A DNA stretch of 64,000 bases from Sphingopyxis solisilvae (GTDB taxonomy: Bacteria; Pseudomonadota; Alphaproteobacteria; Sphingomonadales; Sphingomonadaceae): NCBI RefSeq assembly GCF_015475875.1, contig NZ_JADKYM010000001.1, forward strand, positions 124,001-188,000, given 5' to 3'. The notes beneath the pieces are model-generated. The model ran no database searches. It was given only the letters and a program-made list of their open reading frames with translations, and was not told the DNA's origin. Numbering within the stretch: position 1 is the first letter of the stretch; each line of letters starts with the position of its first letter. The position numbers were made by a program, and so were the translations under genes. This document shows, one piece after another, positions 38,227-47,031 of this stretch.

Positions 38227-39595
38227 AAGCTTCGCGATACTTTTTCACGATCCGCAGCGCGGCGATGTTGAGCAGCAGGGTGACGATGAACAGCACCAGC
38301 CCCAGCGCAAAGGCGGCGAGCGTCTTGGCGCTGTCGAATTCCTGGTCGCCGGTCAGCAGCTTGACGATCTGCGCGGTCACCGTGGTGACGCTGGCAAAGG
38401 GGTTGGCGGTCAGGTTCGCCGACAGGCCGGCGGCCATCACCACAATCATCGTCTCGCCGATCGCGCGGCTGACCGCGAGCAGGATGCCGCCCATCACGCC
38501 CGGAAGCGCGGCGGGGATCAGCACCTGGCGGATCGTCTCGTTCGGGGTCGCGCCCAGCGCCAGCGATCCGTCGCGCATCGCCTGCGGCACCGCGTTGATG
38601 CTGTCGTCGGCCATCGACGACACGAACGGGATGATCATCACCCCCATCACGATGCCCGCCGCCAGCGCGCTTTCGGTCGAGGCGTTGGGAATGCCCAGCA
38701 TCACCGCAAATTCGCGCAGCGCCGGGGCGACGGTCAGCGCGGCGAAATAGCCATAGACGACGGTCGGCACCCCGGCCAGAATCTCCAGGATCGGCTTGAC
38801 CCAGCGGCGCACGACCGGCGCGGCATATTGGGTCAGGTACACCGCGGTCATCATCCCGATCGGAATCGCGACGATCATCGCGATGATCGCGCCGATCAGC
38901 ACCGTCCCCCAGAACAGCGGGATGCCGCCAAAGGTATCGGGCTGCGGCGCCCCGCTTTGCGGCGCCCACGTCGTGCCGAACAGCAGTTCGAGCGGCGACA
39001 CCAGCTGGAAAAAGCGGATCGATTCAAAGAGTAGCGACAGCACGATGCCGAAGGTCGTCAGGATCGCGACGAGCGACGCCACCAGCAGCACCGCCATCAC
39101 GATCCGCTCGACGCGCGTTCGCGCCCTGAAATCGGGCTTGATCCGGGTAAAGGCGTAAAGCCCGCCCGCCAGCGCCAGCGCCAGCATCGCGGCGATGCCG
39201 ATCCACGCATATTTGTGCGCCGCCGCCGCATAGGGTTCGACCAGCGGCGCCGCGGCGGGCAGCCGCACCGCCTCCTGCTTGCCCTGCGCGACGCTGCGCG
39301 CATCGGACAGGATCGCCCCGCGCTCGAACCCGAATTCGGGCAAGTTCTCGGCCGCCGGGCTCGCCAGCACCTCGTTCGTGATCAGCCCCGGCGACACCGA
39401 CGACCACACCGCCAGGAACAGCGCCGCGGGGGCGAACAGCCACAGCGCGACGTACCAGCCATGATATTGCGGCCGCGAATGCAGCTTGGTCCCCGATCGC
39501 CCCGCGAGCAGGTTCGACCGCTGCCGGCCGGCAATCCAGCCGATCAGCGCAAGGCCGGCGATCAGGAGCAACAGGGCGGCGGCGTTGAAGGTCAC
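38219..39595 (-). CDS. pstC: Phosphate ABC transporter permease PstC
   Basis: A 458-residue permease with extra N-terminal transmembrane helices (ALLLLIAGLALIGWIAG and beyond) and a periplasmic segment. The six-helix permease core follows, with the EAA loop DGSLALGATPNETIRQVLIPAALPGVMGG. The long alphaproteobacterial form is of normal length. Between pstS and this gene lie 228 bases containing palindromic repeat family C, so its expression may be uncoupled from that of pstS. Confidence 0.93.
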   Translation of the reverse strand: MTFNAAALLLLIAGLALIGWIAGRQRSNLLAGRSGTKLHSRPQYHGWYVALWLFAPAALFLAVWSSVSPGLITNEVLASPAAENLPEFGFERGAILSDARSVAQGKQEAVRLPAAAPLVEPYAAAAHKYAWIGIAAMLALALAGGLYAFTRIKPDFRARTRVERIVMAVLLVASLVAILTTFGIVLSLLFESIRFFQLVSPLELLFGTTWAPQSGAPQPDTFGGIPLFWGTVLIGAIIAMIVAIPIGMMTAVYLTQYAAPVVRRWVKPILEILAGVPTVVYGYFAALTVAPALREFAVMLGIPNASTESALAAGIVMGVMIIPFVSSMADDSINAVPQAMRDGSLALGATPNETIRQVLIPAALPGVMGGILLAVSRAIGETMIVVMAAGLSANLTANPFASVTTVTAQIVKLLTGDQEFDSAKTLAAFALGLVLFIVTLLLNIAALRIVKKYREAYE

Positions 39596-39635
39596 ATGGT
39601 CCTCATCTTGCGGTGCGCCGCGGGTGCGCTGAAAA

Positions 39636-39719
39636 ACCGTAGCCCTGAGCCTGTCGAAGGGCGCCTGTCGATCAGGCGCTTTCCTGCGAGGCGCCCTTCG
39701 ACAAGCTCAGGGCTACGGT
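39636..39719. repeat. Palindromic repeat, family C, within the pst operon
   Basis: ACCGTAGCCCTGAGCCTGTC on the left pairs with GACAAGCTCAGGGCTACGGT on the right, giving arms of about 28 bases. An inner GAGCCTGTCGAAGGGCGCCT and AGGCGCCCTTCGACAAGCTC extend the pairing. It lies 104 bases after the pstS stop and 40 bases before the pstC start on the minus strand. Confidence 0.9.
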
Positions 39720-39823
39720 ACATTTGCAACAGCCTTTGCACAGCGAGCGTGGCAATTTGGTGACGCGAAAAACCGGTGACCGGCGCAGGCCGCAACCCGC
39801 ACCGGTCACCAGCGGGGGGAAAC

Positions 39824-40885
39824 TTACTTCAGCTCGGCACCGTTCAGCGCGGTCATGCCGGTGCCGTTCGCCTTCGCCGTCGCCGCGACCGCGGCGGGCG
39901 ACACGATCAGCCCCTTGGCATTCAGATAACCGCCTTCGCCCGCGCCTTTCAGGAACTCGGCGACATATTCGGCCAGCCCCGGAACGACGCCGACATGCGC
40001 CTTTTTGATATAGATATACAGCGGGCGCGACCCCGGATAGCTGCCGTCGGCGATCGCCGCATAGCTCGGCGCGACGCCCTGCACCGGCACGCCCTTGATC
40101 TTGCCCATGTTGGCATCAAGATAGCTGAAACCGAAAATGCCCAGGCTGGTCGGGTTCTTGTCGAGCTTCGAGATGATCAGGTTGTCATTCTCGCCCTGCT
40201 CGACATAATAGGGCGAACCGCGCAGCGTGGTGCAGGTCGCCTCGTGCTTGTCCTTGTCGCTGTCCTTCAACGCCTTCATTTGCGGGTTGGCGTCGCAACC
40301 CTTGGCCAGGATCAGCTCCTTGAACGCGTCGTACGTGCCGCTGGTCGACGGCGGGCCGAACACCGAAATCGCCACCGCGGGCAGCGCCGGGTTGACGTCT
40401 TTCCACGTCTTGGCGGTGTTGGGCTGGCCATAGGGGTTCGCGGCCAGCGCCTTATACACATCTTCTTCGGTCAGCTGGAACCCGGGGCCGCGCGTCGCTT
40501 CGCCCAGCGCGATGCCGTCGATGCCGATCTGCACTTCGACGATGTCCTTGACGCCGTTCGCGACGCAGGTGTCGAATTCGGCCTTCTTCATCCGGCGCGA
40601 CGCGTTGGCGATGTCGGGGGTGTCGCCGCCGACGCCCGAACAGAAACGTTCAAAGCCGCCGCCGGTGCCGGTGCTGTCGATCTTCGGCGTCTTGTTGCCC
40701 GTCGCTTCGGCGAACTTCTCACCGACCGCGGTGGCAAAGGGATAGACCGTCGACGATCCGACCGCGCTGATATAATCGCGCGCGCCACCACCCGACGAAG
40801 CCTGATCCTGACAGGCGGAAAGCGCCAGCGCGCACACGGCGGCGCCAACGACGCCAAGGGTGCGGGGCGCGAATTTCTGAGCCAT
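39824..40885 (-). CDS. pstS: Phosphate-binding lipoprotein PstS
   Basis: A 353-residue binding protein. The signal has lipobox LSAC with Cys25, so it is a lipoprotein rather than a free periplasmic protein. The mature part opens with the phosphate-binding loop AVGSSTVYPFATAVGEKFAE; later STGTGGGFERFCSG supplies further ligands. It feeds PstCAB. The ATG has AGGA upstream and follows the Pho-box cluster by about 80 bases. It is the first gene of the operon. Confidence 0.95.
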   Translation of the reverse strand: MAQKFAPRTLGVVGAAVCALALSACQDQASSGGGARDYISAVGSSTVYPFATAVGEKFAEATGNKTPKIDSTGTGGGFERFCSGVGGDTPDIANASRRMKKAEFDTCVANGVKDIVEVQIGIDGIALGEATRGPGFQLTEEDVYKALAANPYGQPNTAKTWKDVNPALPAVAISVFGPPSTSGTYDAFKELILAKGCDANPQMKALKDSDKDKHEATCTTLRGSPYYVEQGENDNLIISKLDKNPTSLGIFGFSYLDANMGKIKGVPVQGVAPSYAAIADGSYPGSRPLYIYIKKAHVGVVPGLAEYVAEFLKGAGEGGYLNAKGLIVSPAAVAATAKANGTGMTALNGAELK

Positions 40886-40966
40886 GGAAAATCCTGTTGA
40901 TGGGGGTCGTTACCGAACCAAGCCACCACCCCCGCGGCGACTCGCTGAGCGCCATTTGGGGGTTTT

Positions 40967-41008
40967 GTGTGACGTGTTTGTGACAGCGAGTGTCATGGAA
41001 GTGTCATC
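40967..41008 (-). promoter_or_regulatory. Back-to-back Pho box upstream of pstS
   Basis: On the minus strand, GTCAC units start at 40984 and 40973, 11 bases apart and pointing at pstS. On the plus strand, TGTCAT units start at 40991 and 41002, also 11 apart, pointing away. All four sit on one 11-base register. This fits PhoB control of the pst operon and possibly of a plus-strand transcript. Confidence 0.78.
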
Positions 41009-41422
41009 ACGAACCAGCTCTTGCATATTGCCGCTTGACTATAACTGCTTAGGTTTCACTATGGCAAAATACGCGTGGAGCGTTAGTCGGCGCTGGAAAA
41101 TTACTATGCAAGGCGGACTCGCAAGGTCCGCCTGCCTTGCAACGATAGGTTCGTTTGCTCTGCAGCGATCCCCTGACTCACCAGTGCCGACGACGCCCCG
41201 CGTATACTGTCCCGCTTGTTCCTAACTCTGCATTGATATCGGGCTCATGGTACAACGATCCGACGATTCAGAACGAATGTAAAATGCCAAGCTTTGTAAT
41301 GGGGTGGCGTGCGGCCCGAAAATTTTATCTTCGGTTTGGTCTAAACGAGATACGTGCGCCAAGTTACTATTCTATTACGAGCATGTACTGATACCGATTA
41401 GAACTTGTAGACACTTTTATTG
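41009..41422. other. Low-GC segment without a recognisable gene
   Basis: These 414 bases are clearly AT-richer than the window; 41341-41400, for instance, holds 24 G/C of 60. A possible plus-strand promoter is TTGACT (41035-41040), 17 bases, ACTATG (41058-41063). After it comes an imperfect hairpin at about 41106-41143 (GCAAGG..GGAC with GTCCGCC..CCTTGC). Two short plus-strand frames (ending 41225 and 41391) have no recognisable features or ribosome sites. I regard the segment as foreign or degenerate DNA, or the site of a small RNA. Confidence 0.55.
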
Positions 41423-41746
41423 ATGATCCTCATAACCGGCCACGTCATCCTCACCCCCGAGCATCGCGAGCGCATGATCGCGCGCGGCGCCGCGCATAGC
41501 GCGCGGTCGCGCGGCGAGGCGGGGTGTCTGGCGCATAACTGCCATATCCCTCGACTTCGCTCGGGACAGTCGGACTAAAGTCGCCTCGTCTTTGTCGAGG
41601 AGTGGGCGGATATGGCCGCGGTGCGCGCCCACTTCGCGGTCCCCGCATCGGGCGCCTTCGTCGCCGAAATGCGCGCCCTCTCGCCGCAGCCGCCGGTGAT
41701 GCGGGTTTTCTTGGGCGAAGATGTGACGGCGCGGGTGGTGGGATAA
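41423..41746 (+). pseudogene. Antibiotic-biosynthesis-monooxygenase-like (YgiN/ABM) gene, broken by an in-frame stop
   Basis: The frame from ATG 41423 starts ILITGHVILTPEHRERM and continues EAGCLAHNCH, as in small ABM-fold quinol monooxygenases. It then runs through repeat-like DNA (TCGACTTCGCTCGGGACAGT, 41550-41569) and meets TAA at 41576-41578. The same frame resumes RLVFVEEWADMAAVRAHFAV and ends at TAA 41744 after PPVMRVFLGEDV. Both halves match one intact domain of about 95-100 residues, so the stop lies in a small insert of a multiple of three bases. No ribosome site precedes the ATG, which abuts the low-GC segment. It is probably non-functional. Confidence 0.75.
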
Positions 41747-41751
41747 GGGGG

Positions 41752-41992
41752 TCTCACGCAAAGGCGCGAAGGCGCGAAGAAGAAAGAATTTATCTCACAC
41801 AAAGACACAAAGAGGGCGGTTTGGGCAGGGGGGCTGTGGGCCTGTCCGGTGTATCATCATATGGCCGGACGAAGTCCGGCAAGACAATCAGCGACCTTCG
41901 ATCATCATGCGATGCTGCCGTCCACGCCGCCCTCTTTGTGTCTTTGTGTGAGCCCTTCTTTCTTCCTTCTTCGCGCCTCTTCGCGACCCTCA
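41752..41992. repeat. Composite nested palindrome, family B copy 2
   Basis: The outer parts CGCAAAGGCGCGAAGGCGCG and GAAGAAAGAA (41757-41787) face CTTTCTTCCTTCTTCGCGCC (41957-41976). Inside, CTCACACAAAGACACAAAGA at 41794 pairs with its complement ending at 41952, including GGGCGG/CCGCCC. The centre carries a further small hairpin (GGCCGGACGAAGTCCGGC, 41864-41881). No gene is seen in 41747-42137. Confidence 0.8.
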
Positions 41993-42064
41993 GGGCAGGC
42001 TGGATCCGGGGCGCAGCATCGCGACCGGGCACCCCGATAGACACGCCGCGTGCGCGCTCGACTT

Positions 42065-42096
42065 CCCGTGTCTCGACTTCGCTCGACACGAACGGG
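42065..42096. repeat. Short repeat, family D copy 1
   Basis: CCCGTGTCTCGACTTCGCTC runs on to GACACGAACGGG. The core TCGACTTCGCTCGACACGAA recurs at 51983-52002, and a related form lies inside the pseudogene at 41550. Confidence 0.75.
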
Positions 42097-42137
42097 AATG
42101 AGGGGGCGGCGTTACGAAGAAAAGGAGGCCGACGCCG

Positions 42138-45029
42138 CTACTTCAACATCGGCGCCAGATACTGCCCCGTAAAGCTCCGCGGGTTCTTCGCGACCTGCTC
42201 CGGCGTCCCCGCCGCGACAATCTCGCCGCCCTTCACCCCGCCTTCGGGGCCGAGGTCGAGGATATAATCGGCGGTCTTGATGACATCCAGATTATGCTCG
42301 ATCACGATCACGCTGTTGCCCTGTTCGACCAGTTGCTGGAGCACTTCGAGCAGCTTGCGGACATCTTCGAAATGCAGGCCGGTGGTCGGTTCGTCGAGGA
42401 TGTAGAGCGTCTGCCCGGTCGAGCGGCGCGACAATTCCTTGGCCAGCTTCACCCGCTGCGCCTCGCCGCCCGACAAGGTCGTCGCCTGCTGCCCGACCTT
42501 GATATAACCAAGCCCGACGCGGACCAGCATCGCCATTTTCTCGCGGATCGAGGGCACCGCCTTGAAGAACTCGGTCGCATCCTCGACCGTCATGTCGAGC
42601 ACGTCGGCGATGCTGTGGCCCTTGAACTTCACCTCCAGCGTTTCGCGGTTGTAGCGTTTGCCGTGGCACGTCTCGCACGTCACATAGACGTCGGGCAGGA
42701 AGTGCATCTCGATCTTGATCAGTCCGTCGCCGGTGCAGGTTTCGCAGCGCCCGCCCTTGACGTTGAAGCTGAAGCGCCCCGGTTTGTACCCGCGCGCCTG
42801 GCTTTCGGGCAGCCCGGCGAACCAGTCGCGGATGATCGTGAAGGCGCCCGTATAAGTAGCGGGGTTGCTGCGCGGGGTGCGGCCGATCGGCGACTGGTCG
42901 ATGTCGATCACCTTGTCGCAATGCTCCAGCCCCTTCAGGCTGTCGTGCGGCCCCGCGATCATCCGCGCGCCGTTGAGCACCCGCGCCGCGCTGGCATAGA
43001 GCGTGTCGATGATCAGGCTCGACTTGCCGCTGCCCGACAGGCCGGTGACGCAGGTGAAGGTGCCGAGCGGGATCTTCGCGGTCACATTGTTCAGGTTGTT
43101 GGCGCGCGCGCCCTTGAGCACCAGGTCGAAGCCATTGCCCTTGCGGCGGTGCTTCGGGATTTCGATGCGCTTGGTGCCGTTGAGATAGGCCGCGGTCAGG
43201 CTCTTCTCGCTCTTGAGCACCTCTTCGAGCGTGCCTTCGGCAACGATCTCGCCGCCGTGCAGCCCCGCGCCCGGTCCCATGTCGACGACATAATCGGCAT
43301 GGCGGATCGCATCCTCGTCATGCTCGACAACAATCACCGTGTTGCCAAGGTCGCGGAGGCGTTTGAGCGTTGCGAGCAACCGGTCGTTGTCGCGCTGGTG
43401 AAGCCCGATACTGGGTTCGTCGAGGACGTAGAGCACGCCCGAGAGGCCCGAGCCGATTTGCGAGGCGAGGCGGATGCGCTGGCTCTCGCCGCCGCTGAGC
43501 GTGCCGCTGGTGCGGTTGAGGTTGAGGTAATCGAGCCCGACATTGTTGAGGAAGCCGAGGCGTTCGTTGATTTCCTTCAGGATCGCCTTGGCGATCTGGC
43601 GCTGGGTGTCGTTGAGCTTTTCCTCCAGCGTCCCGAACCATGCGAGCGCGTCGGCAACCGAGCGCTGCGCCGACATGCTGATGTCCTCACCCGCGATCTT
43701 CACCGCGAGCGGCTCGGGGCGCAGGCGGGCGCCATGGCACGTCTCGCACGGCTGCGGCGTCTGATATTTGCTCAGCTCCTCGCGCATCCACGCGCTTTCG
43801 GTCTGGAGCAGGCGGCGGTTGAGGTTGCCGATGACGCCCTCGAACGCCTTGTGCGTCGTATAGCTCCGCCGCCCGTCCTTGAAGGTCAGCTCGACGGGCT
43901 TGCCGCCGCTGCCGTAAAGGATGATCAGTTGCACCTCGCCGGCCAGATCCTGCCAGGGCGTCGTCAGGTCGAAGCCATAGGCTTTGCCGAGGCTTTCGAG
44001 CACCTGCATATAATAAGGCGAGGGCGGGTTCGATTTCGCCCACGGCACGACCGCGCCCTTCTTCAGGGATAGCGCATGATTGGGAACGACGAGGTCCGGG
44101 TCGAACTCCTGCCGCTCACCAAGCCCGTCGCACGCGGGGCAGGCGCCCTGCGGCGCGTTGAAGCTGAACAATCGCGGCTCGATCTCGGCGATCGTGAAGC
44201 CGCTGACCGGGCAGGAGAATTTCTCGCTAAAGATCAGGCGATTGGCCGGAATGCCTGCGCCCTTCATCGCACCGCCGCTGTCCTCGCCTTCGCGCCCCGG
44301 GACCGGCCCATCGGCTAGATCCACATAGGCGAGACCATCGGCGAGTTTCAGCGCGGTCTCGAAACTGTCGGCCAGCCGTGTGCCGAGCCCTTCGCGCACC
44401 GCGATGCGATCGACGACGACTTCGATGTCATGCTTGTACTTCTTGTCGAGCGCCGGCGCCTCACCAATCTCGTAAAACTCGCCGTCGATGCGGACGCGGG
44501 TGAAGCCGTCCTTCTGCCACTGCGCGAGTTCCTTCTTATACTCACCCTTGCGCCCGCGCACGACGGGCGCGAGCAGATAGGCGCGGGTGCCTTCGGGCAA
44601 TTGCATCACGCGATCGACCATCTGGCTGACCGTTTGTGCGGCAATCGGCTCACCGGTGGTCGGCGAATAAGGCACCCCGACGCGCGCCCACAGCAGGCGC
44701 ATATAGTCGTAGATTTCGGTCACCGTGGCGACGGTGGAGCGCGGGTTGCGCGACGTCGTCTTCTGCTCGATGCTGATCGCTGGCGACAGCCCGTCGATAT
44801 GCTCGACATCGGGCTTTTGCATCATTTCCAGGAACTGGCGCGCGTAGGCGGAGAGCGATTCCACGTACCGCCGCTGCCCCTCGGCATAGATGGTGTCGAA
44901 CGCGAGCGAGGATTTTCCGCTGCCCGACAGGCCGGTAATGACGACCAGCGCATCGCGCGGCAGATCGACGTCGACGCCCTTCAGATTATGTTCGCGCGCA
45001 CCGCGCACCGAAATGTGGGTCAGACTCAT
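42138..45029 (-). CDS. uvrA: Excinuclease ABC subunit A
   Basis: A 963-residue UvrA with two ABC ATPase modules and zinc-binding cysteine clusters. The first Walker A is GLSGSGKSS near residue 31, followed by [32 protein letters not shown] and [24 protein letters not shown]-type segments carry the zinc ligands. The second Walker A is again GLSGSGKSS, and [15 protein letters not shown] is the second signature. It recognises bulky DNA lesions with UvrB. I chose ATG at 45029 ([20 protein letters not shown]); the frame is open for 225 codons further, but that part is unlike UvrA and would run through the LexA box. Confidence 0.97.
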   Translation of the reverse strand: MSLTHISVRGAREHNLKGVDVDLPRDALVVITGLSGSGKSSLAFDTIYAEGQRRYVESLSAYARQFLEMMQKPDVEHIDGLSPAISIEQKTTSRNPRSTVATVTEIYDYMRLLWARVGVPYSPTTGEPIAAQTVSQMVDRVMQLPEGTRAYLLAPVVRGRKGEYKKELAQWQKDGFTRVRIDGEFYEIGEAPALDKKYKHDIEVVVDRIAVREGLGTRLADSFETALKLADGLAYVDLADGPVPGREGEDSGGAMKGAGIPANRLIFSEKFSCPVSGFTIAEIEPRLFSFNAPQGACPACDGLGERQEFDPDLVVPNHALSLKKGAVVPWAKSNPPSPYYMQVLESLGKAYGFDLTTPWQDLAGEVQLIILYGSGGKPVELTFKDGRRSYTTHKAFEGVIGNLNRRLLQTESAWMREELSKYQTPQPCETCHGARLRPEPLAVKIAGEDISMSAQRSVADALAWFGTLEEKLNDTQRQIAKAILKEINERLGFLNNVGLDYLNLNRTSGTLSGGESQRIRLASQIGSGLSGVLYVLDEPSIGLHQRDNDRLLATLKRLRDLGNTVIVVEHDEDAIRHADYVVDMGPGAGLHGGEIVAEGTLEEVLKSEKSLTAAYLNGTKRIEIPKHRRKGNGFDLVLKGARANNLNNVTAKIPLGTFTCVTGLSGSGKSSLIIDTLYASAARVLNGARMIAGPHDSLKGLEHCDKVIDIDQSPIGRTPRSNPATYTGAFTIIRDWFAGLPESQARGYKPGRFSFNVKGGRCETCTGDGLIKIEMHFLPDVYVTCETCHGKRYNRETLEVKFKGHSIADVLDMTVEDATEFFKAVPSIREKMAMLVRVGLGYIKVGQQATTLSGGEAQRVKLAKELSRRSTGQTLYILDEPTTGLHFEDVRKLLEVLQQLVEQGNSVIVIEHNLDVIKTADYILDLGPEGGVKGGEIVAAGTPEQVAKNPRSFTGQYLAPMLK

Positions 45030-45040
45030 AGGAGGGGTAT

Positions 45041-45055
45041 GTTCCAGATTTGTTC
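45041..45055 (-). promoter_or_regulatory. LexA (SOS) box of uvrA
   Basis: GTTC at 45041-45044 and 45052-45055 are separated by exactly seven bases, the direct-repeat LexA site of alphaproteobacteria (GAAC-N7-GAAC on the uvrA strand). It ends 12 bases before the uvrA ATG, so LexA would block initiation directly. Confidence 0.85.
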
Positions 45056-45476
45056 TTGGGGCGCAAGGGGCGCGATGCCGGTAGATAGGGGCATCGATGC
45101 GCACCCACAATGGCGCAATCTGGTGCGAGGATGCGTCGAGCGAGCGCTTGTCCCGTCGGACCGAATGGGCTCGGGGTGGGTTGCTATCCGGACCGGTCGC
45201 AATTTTCCACCAACTCGCCGGGGCTTTCGACCAGCGGTGGGCGCGGCGGTTGATCTCGCGCCGGTGTAGCGAAAGAATGACCGGATAACGTCTGCAACGG
45301 TTTTTTTGCGCGGCACGACCGGCATCCAGCCGGACTTCGGGAAATCCCGGGACCCCTTTTCCGGGACCGGGCGGGGGCGGCGGCGTGCCGTCCCCGTACT
45401 CGATCGGTCGCGTTCGTGGCATGGGCGCTTTAATGCCAGTCATTGCCCCGCAATTTTCAGTTTCGGCGCGCGATCG
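45056..45476. other. Gene-free stretch between uvrA and the secreted-protein gene
   Basis: About 420 bases with no plausible gene. A run of seven T at 45301-45307 and GC-rich hairpins (for example CCCGGGACCCCTTTTCCGGG, about 45347-45366) are the only structures I see. Confidence 0.4.
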
Positions 45477-45502
45477 GGAACGCAGTCCGCCGATGCGCGT
45501 TT
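45477..45502 (+). promoter_or_regulatory. EcfG-type general-stress promoter
   Basis: GGAAC at 45477-45481 and CGTTT at 45498-45502 are exactly 16 bases apart, matching the alphaproteobacterial EcfG consensus (GGAAC-N16/17-CGTT). The next gene starts 35 bases later. Confidence 0.7.
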
Positions 45503-45537
45503 GCAACGCCGGACAGTTCGACAGCAGGAGAAACAGG

Positions 45538-45948
45538 ATGAGCAAGATGATGGCAGTCGCTGCGACGGCATTTTTCCTGGCATCGGCGGCGCCCGCGGTC
45601 GCGCTGCAGCATAGCGACACCGACACTCCGTCGCCCACGGCCGCGCAAAAAAAGCTGCCCGATGGCACGACGGCGGAGGAGCGCGCCAATACGGCGCGGC
45701 TCAATGCCGCGCAGTCAGCCCGGGCCCGCGCCGAAAATGTGACCTATGAGCAGGAAGTGTCCGCCGCCGCGCAGCAGGTTGCTCATGACCAGGCAGAGTT
45801 CGCCGAGGAAACCGCGGCCTATGAGGCGGAAAAGGCGCGGGTCGCCGCGATGTCGGCAGAAGAACGGATGCGCTGGGAAGCCGACGTTGCCGCGTGCAAA
45901 GCCGGCGATACCAGCCGCTGTGCGGCACCGATTCCGCAGCGACCGTAG
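45538..45948 (+). CDS. Secreted Ala/Glu-rich protein, possible general-stress gene
   Basis: A 136-residue protein with a signal peptide ([22 protein letters not shown]). The mature part is mostly helical, rich in Ala, Glu and Gln ([20 protein letters not shown], then [20 protein letters not shown]), probably a coiled coil. It ends with a pair of cysteines (CKAGDTSRC). No family recognised. CAGGAG lies ahead of the ATG at 45538; an upstream in-frame extension is not signal-like. The promoter at 45477 suggests control by EcfG. The gene is convergent with the membrane-protein gene, six bases away. Confidence 0.75.
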   Translation: MSKMMAVAATAFFLASAAPAVALQHSDTDTPSPTAAQKKLPDGTTAEERANTARLNAAQSARARAENVTYEQEVSAAAQQVAHDQAEFAEETAAYEAEKARVAAMSAEERMRWEADVAACKAGDTSRCAAPIPQRP

Positions 45949-45954
45949 CCGTCG

Positions 45955-46425
45955 CTATTCATCCCCGGTCTGGCGGGGCGTATCGTCGATGACTTGCAAC
46001 CACCGTTCCGGAACTTCGGCGGGCGGCGCAGGGGGGTCGGCGTCCGGAAAGCGCCCGCCATAACGATAGTCATCGGTGGCCTCCGGCGGGTTGGCGTCGG
46101 CATCTACATACCCAAGCTCGCGGAACTCGTGCGTCATGCGCCGCTCGCGGTTGGCCCGCATACGTGCCGCAACGCCATAGCTGTCGGGGCAGCCAGGACA
46201 GGGCTCGGCGCTGCTTGCGGGCGGAACCGCGGCGTCGGGGTTGGCACTCAGGCTGGAAAAGGGGGTGGGCTCGGTCAACACGCCGGGTCGCAAGCCGCCG
46301 GTTGCCAGACTGCCCAATGCCAAGCCAAGGAAGACCCCGGCAAGCGCCAGCAGCAGCAAGCGCACCGCCTTGGCCGCCGTAGCATCCCGACTCGCGCGCG
46401 GTAACGATTTGCGTCGCCTCGCCAT
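45955..46425 (-). CDS. Hypothetical single-span membrane protein with a CPGC motif
   Basis: From ATG at 46425 the product is 156 residues: a basic start (MARRRKSLPRASRD), one transmembrane helix (AVRLLLLALAGVFLGLALGSL), then an exported Pro-rich part. This part has the pair Cys76/Cys79 (EPCPGCPDSYGVAARMRANR) and a tail with REL-GYVDADANPPEATDDYRYGG. I do not recognise the family. The CxxC pair could bind metal or be redox-active. Longer in-frame starts reach 46695 but would cover the UrcA promoter region and lack character. Confidence 0.6.
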   Translation of the reverse strand: MARRRKSLPRASRDATAAKAVRLLLLALAGVFLGLALGSLATGGLRPGVLTEPTPFSSLSANPDAAVPPASSAEPCPGCPDSYGVAARMRANRERRMTHEFRELGYVDADANPPEATDDYRYGGRFPDADPPAPPAEVPERWLQVIDDTPRQTGDE

Positions 46426-46646
46426 GCTGCACAAGGCCACGCCCGCAACATTGTTGCAAGTCCGTCGGCCATTCGTCGACGCATCAAGGTCTTTTGTCCG
46501 ACCAGTCGATGGGGATTCCAGATCGGTCGAACCGCACATGAATTTTGGCTGCGGGTGGCGCATTTCAGCAGTGCGGGATGCGGAGCGCCGGTCTCCCCGG
46601 TCCGGTTCCTCGTATCCCGCATCATCCCCCAAAAAAGGACTCCCCC

Positions 46647-47003
46647 ATGGCGAAACATTCTTTGATCCTGATCGGCGCATCGGTCGCCGGTGCAACTTTG
46701 GCAGTTCCAGCCGTCGCGGAAGAGCGCGACGACCTGCGCAGCGTCGTCGTCCGCTATCATGACCTCAACCTTGCCAGCGGCGAGGGCCGCGAACGCCTGA
46801 ACACGCGCGTCAAGGTGGCGGTGCAACAGGTTTGCAACAGCCGTCCGAGCAGCCGGCCGACGCTGCTCGAACGCAGCCGGTCGCAGAAGTGCGAAGCGGA
46901 AACGATGGCAGAGGCCGAGGTCAAGCTGGCCGGCCTTTTGAACGGCGGCGGCGGCACCCAGCTCGCCGATCGCGGACAGCCCATAGTGATTTCTGCACCC
47001 TGA
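46647..47003 (+). CDS. UrcA-family secreted protein
   Basis: A 118-residue protein with a signal peptide (MAKHSLILIGASVAGATLAVPAVA). The mature part matches UrcA: RSVVVRYHDLNLASGEGRERLNTRVKVAVQQVC, with a second cysteine in SQKCEAETMAEAEVKLAGLL. UrcA proteins are common in sphingomonads and Caulobacter, and their role is unknown. AAAGGA lies upstream of the ATG. It is convergent with the LytTR regulator gene. Confidence 0.85.
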   Translation: MAKHSLILIGASVAGATLAVPAVAEERDDLRSVVVRYHDLNLASGEGRERLNTRVKVAVQQVCNSRPSSRPTLLERSRSQKCEAETMAEAEVKLAGLLNGGGGTQLADRGQPIVISAP

Positions 47004-47031
47004 CCGCCGTTCACCGGTCAGTCGAAGGCGA

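Noticed and set aside
40884-41225. A plus-strand gene of 113 codons across the Pho box
   Set aside because: It would run through the pstS promoter and operator, has no ribosome site and no recognisable protein features.
45385-45537. N-terminal extension of the secreted protein gene
   Set aside because: The extension covers the EcfG-type promoter, and the signal peptide with its ribosome site begins at 45538.
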